A stretch of DNA of 5,544 nucleotides from positions 1 through 5,544 of the forward strand of contig JALUQR010000048.1 of assembly GCA_027017505.1 (NCBI GenBank). Direction: 5' to 3'. The stretch is from a bacterium. GTDB taxonomy: Bacteria; Desulfobacterota; GWC2-55-46; DRQE01. This document shows, in pieces, positions 3,702 through 5,544 of this stretch. A program made the position numbers and the translations under genes. The notes beneath the pieces are model-generated. The model was not told the DNA's origin, made no database searches, and was given only the letters and a program-made list of their open reading frames with translations. Numbering within the stretch: position 1 is the stretch's first letter; every line of letters begins with the position of its first letter.

Positions 3702-5544
3702 TTGAAACATAACAGGGGATGGCTCCTTGTTGTTGTGATCCCCTTCGTGGTGGTCCTTTCTTTACTGTTAGACCCGCTCGTAACCGTTGACAGGACACAC
3801 CCCCTTAAAAGGGTTGCCGAGTTTGTGGGCATCCTTGGTGAGGGTGGTGTGAACCTCGCAATAGCCCTTGTGGTGTACGGGGTGGGCCACTTAAGAGGGG
3901 ATACATGGCTCAGAGAGTGCGGAAAGAAGGGCATACAGGCCCTTGTGATGGCAGGCATAGGGGTGGGGCTTCTCAAGATTGCCTTTCAGAGACCACGCCC
4001 AGGGGTTCTGGATGCAGGCCTTGAGGAACTCCTGCTAAACCCCTCCATATTTGATACCACCGCAAGGTTTGCCTCCTTTCCCTCAGGACACACAACCACC
4101 GCCTTTGCCCTTGCCTATGTGATTGCACGCTTCTATCCATGGTTGCGATACCCTGTGTTTGGCCTTGCAACGGTGGTGGGTATATCGAGGGTCATAGAGG
4201 GTGCCCATTATCCAAGTGATGTTGTTGCAGGTAGCATACTGGGTGTTTCCATGGCATGGCTTATAACAGATGGCCTTAAGGAGAGGGATAGGGTTGCCAC
4301 CGCGGGGGTTCTGTTTATGGCCATATTTGTGTGTTTTTTCAAGCTCGGTGGCCTGCTACTTTTTGACTTCGATGAGGCGGTCTTTGCAGAGGCAACCCGC
4401 GAGATGCTCCTTACAGGAGACATCATAACCCCCTATTACAACTTTGAGCCCCGCTATGACAAACCCATACTCATATACTATCTTATGGCACTGAGCTTTC
4501 TGGTTGGTGGTGTTGGCGAGTTTTCAGCCAGGGCACCATCAGCGGTGTTTGGTGTGGCACTGGTTATGATGGTGTTTTTCTTTATGCGACGGATTAAGGG
4601 GCTTGAGCATGGGGTGTTTACCGCGTGTGTGCTTCTTGTCTCCATAGAGTTCTTCATCTACAGCCATTCAGCGGTAACTGACATGACCCTTACCTTCTTT
4701 ATAACCGCTTCACTGCTCTGTCTTTACCTTGCTGTGGAAGAGGGGATGAGGTGGGCTCCAGCAGGGTTCTGGGCCATGAGTGCCCTTGCGGTACTCACCA
4801 AGGGTGCTGTGGGGATGGTCTTTCCCCTTTCAGTGGCCATCGTATATCCTGTGCTCACTGGCAGAACCCCTTTTTTGAAAACCCTTTTTAGACCCACTGG
4901 CATACTGCTATTTTTTCTTATAACCCTTCCGTGGTTTGGCGCCATACTCTATTTAAGGGGCTGGGAGTTTGTTGATGCCTTTATAATAAAGCATCACATA
5001 AAGCGTTATACAGGTGTTATATCAGGCCACAGCGGGCCGTTTTACTACTACCTTGTGGTCCTGCTTGTTGGGTTTTTCCCCTGGGTTGCGTTTCTTCCTG
5101 CAGGGCTCAGAAGGGCATGGTGTGAGCTCAAGGAGCACAGAAAGGGGCTTATGGTGTTTTCAGGGGTATGGTTTCTTCTGGTGGTGGTGTTTTTCTCCTT
5201 TTCAGGAACCAAACTGCCAAATTACATATTCCCTGCCTTTCCCGCAGGTGCCATACTCACAGGCACGGTGCTTTCAGAAGAGGGCCTTAGGGGCTCATTT
5301 CGGGGGCTTGCGGTGGGTTCTGTGCTTGCAGGGTCTGCAATGGTAATACTGCCCCATGTGGTTCTGCTTAAAACCAGAGGGGTGGAAATCCCGGCATACT
5401 GGTTTACAGTGTCTGGTGTGATGGTCTTGTGTGTGGGGGTGCTGTCCCTTCTGGGGGAAAGAAGGCGCTGGCTTGCATTTGGCTCGATACTTGCGGTTAT
5501 GATATCCATGCTCGTTTTTATAAGGGTATACATAATGCCACCTG
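3702..5544 (+). CDS. PAP2 phosphatase-GT39/83 glycosyltransferase fusion, 3' end outside window
   Basis: One frame stays open from TTG 3702 to the right edge (614 codons plus one base) and encodes two membrane enzymes in series. Residues 1-200 form a PAP2 lipid phosphatase with all three motifs: KIAFQRPRP at 92-100 (K-x6-RP), PSGH at 127-130, and SRVIEGAHYPSD at 162-173 (SR-x5-H-x3-D). From about 205 an ArnT/PMT-like transferase follows: a membrane segment, then DFDEAVFAEATREML from Asp222 (the acidic DE motif of the first periplasmic loop), YDKP at 252-255, TDM at 326-328, LTKG at 365-368, HHIKRYTG at 431-438, GHSGPFYYY at 442-450 and SGTKLPNY at 501-508. Family members move a sugar from a polyprenyl phosphate to lipid A or protein outside the inner membrane. 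About 100 C-terminal residues are probably missing. Codon use is uniform across the junction and like the neighbours. The start is supported by AGGAGG and by basic residues (KHNR) before the first membrane segment. Substrates are unknown. Confidence 0.9.
   Translation, partial: MKHNRGWLLVVVIPFVVVLSLLLDPLVTVDRTHPLKRVAEFVGILGEGGVNLAIALVVYGVGHLRGDTWLRECGKKGIQALVMAGIGVGLLKIAFQRPRPGVLDAGLEELLLNPSIFDTTARFASFPSGHTTTAFALAYVIARFYPWLRYPVFGLATVVGISRVIEGAHYPSDVVAGSILGVSMAWLITDGLKERDRVATAGVLFMAIFVCFFKLGGLLLFDFDEAVFAEATREMLLTGDIITPYYNFEPRYDKPILIYYLMALSFLVGGVGEFSARAPSAVFGVALVMMVFFFMRRIKGLEHGVFTACVLLVSIEFFIYSHSAVTDMTLTFFITASLLCLYLAVEEGMRWAPAGFWAMSALAVLTKGAVGMVFPLSVAIVYPVLTGRTPFLKTLFRPTGILLFFLITLPWFGAILYLRGWEFVDAFIIKHHIKRYTGVISGHSGPFYYYLVVLLVGFFPWVAFLPAGLRRAWCELKEHRKGLMVFSGVWFLLVVVFFSFSGTKLPNYIFPAFPAGAILTGTVLSEEGLRGSFRGLAVGSVLAGSAMVILPHVVLLKTRGVEIPAYWFTVSGVMVLCVGVLSLLGERRRWLAFGSILAVMISMLVFIRVYIMPP

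Noticed and set aside
3702..4380. A separate PAP2 gene followed by a separate glycosyltransferase gene
   Set aside because: I translated the frame across the junction and found no stop codon. There is also no Shine-Dalgarno plus start codon at the expected place for a second gene.
5014..5346. A 110-aa + strand open frame starting with ATG inside the fusion gene
   Set aside because: It lies in a different frame from the glycosyltransferase, which shows recognisable motifs (GHSGPFYYY, SGTKLPNY) across the same bases. Its own translation resembles no family and has no ribosome binding site.

Overview
The window reads as a compact stretch of bacterial chromosome carrying a single rightward run of six genes. 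All are on the + strand and separated by 38 bases or less, with no terminator, RNA gene, mobile element or CRISPR array visible. The order is rpsA (ribosomal protein S1), sppA (short-form signal peptide peptidase), ihfB (IHF beta), a HIT-family nucleotide hydrolase/transferase, a stand-alone Lrp/AsnC ligand-binding (RAM) domain protein, and a long membrane protein that leaves the window still open. From 68 to the right edge almost every base is coding.

The organism is Gram-negative in type: IHF beta and a six-domain S1 are present, and so is an ArnT-like glycosyltransferase of the kind usually found in diderm envelopes. Isoleucine is written almost entirely as ATA, and arginine mostly as AGG/AGA. 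GC content looks intermediate. This AUA/AGR habit is common in thermophilic and deep-branching diderm lineages (Nitrospirota and Aquificota, for example). A Nitrospirota-like or related origin is my guess, not something the sequence proves. The rpsA-sppA-ihfB order recalls the rpsA-ihfB neighbourhood of Proteobacteria.

Region by region: 1-67 is a short leader with an S1 ribosome binding site, possibly an extended -10 element, and possibly the tail of an upstream gene. 68-1708 is rpsA, whose stop overlaps the sppA start (ATGA). 1705-2598 is sppA, with its Ser/Lys catalytic dyad intact. 2613-2897 is ihfB, behind a strong Shine-Dalgarno that overlaps the sppA stop. 2911-3408 is the HIT protein. 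3447-3680 is the RAM-domain protein. 3702-5544 is the 5' part of a fusion gene joining a complete PAP2 lipid phosphatase module to a GT39/GT83 (ArnT/PMT-like) polyprenyl-phosphate-sugar glycosyltransferase.

The first genes serve translation, membrane proteostasis and nucleoid architecture, and look like a housekeeping operon. The most distinctive element is the PAP2-glycosyltransferase fusion. It puts a lipid-phosphate phosphatase and a lipid-phosphate-dependent sugar transferase in one polypeptide, which suggests coupled envelope lipid or lipid-carrier processing. Its substrates cannot be read from the sequence.
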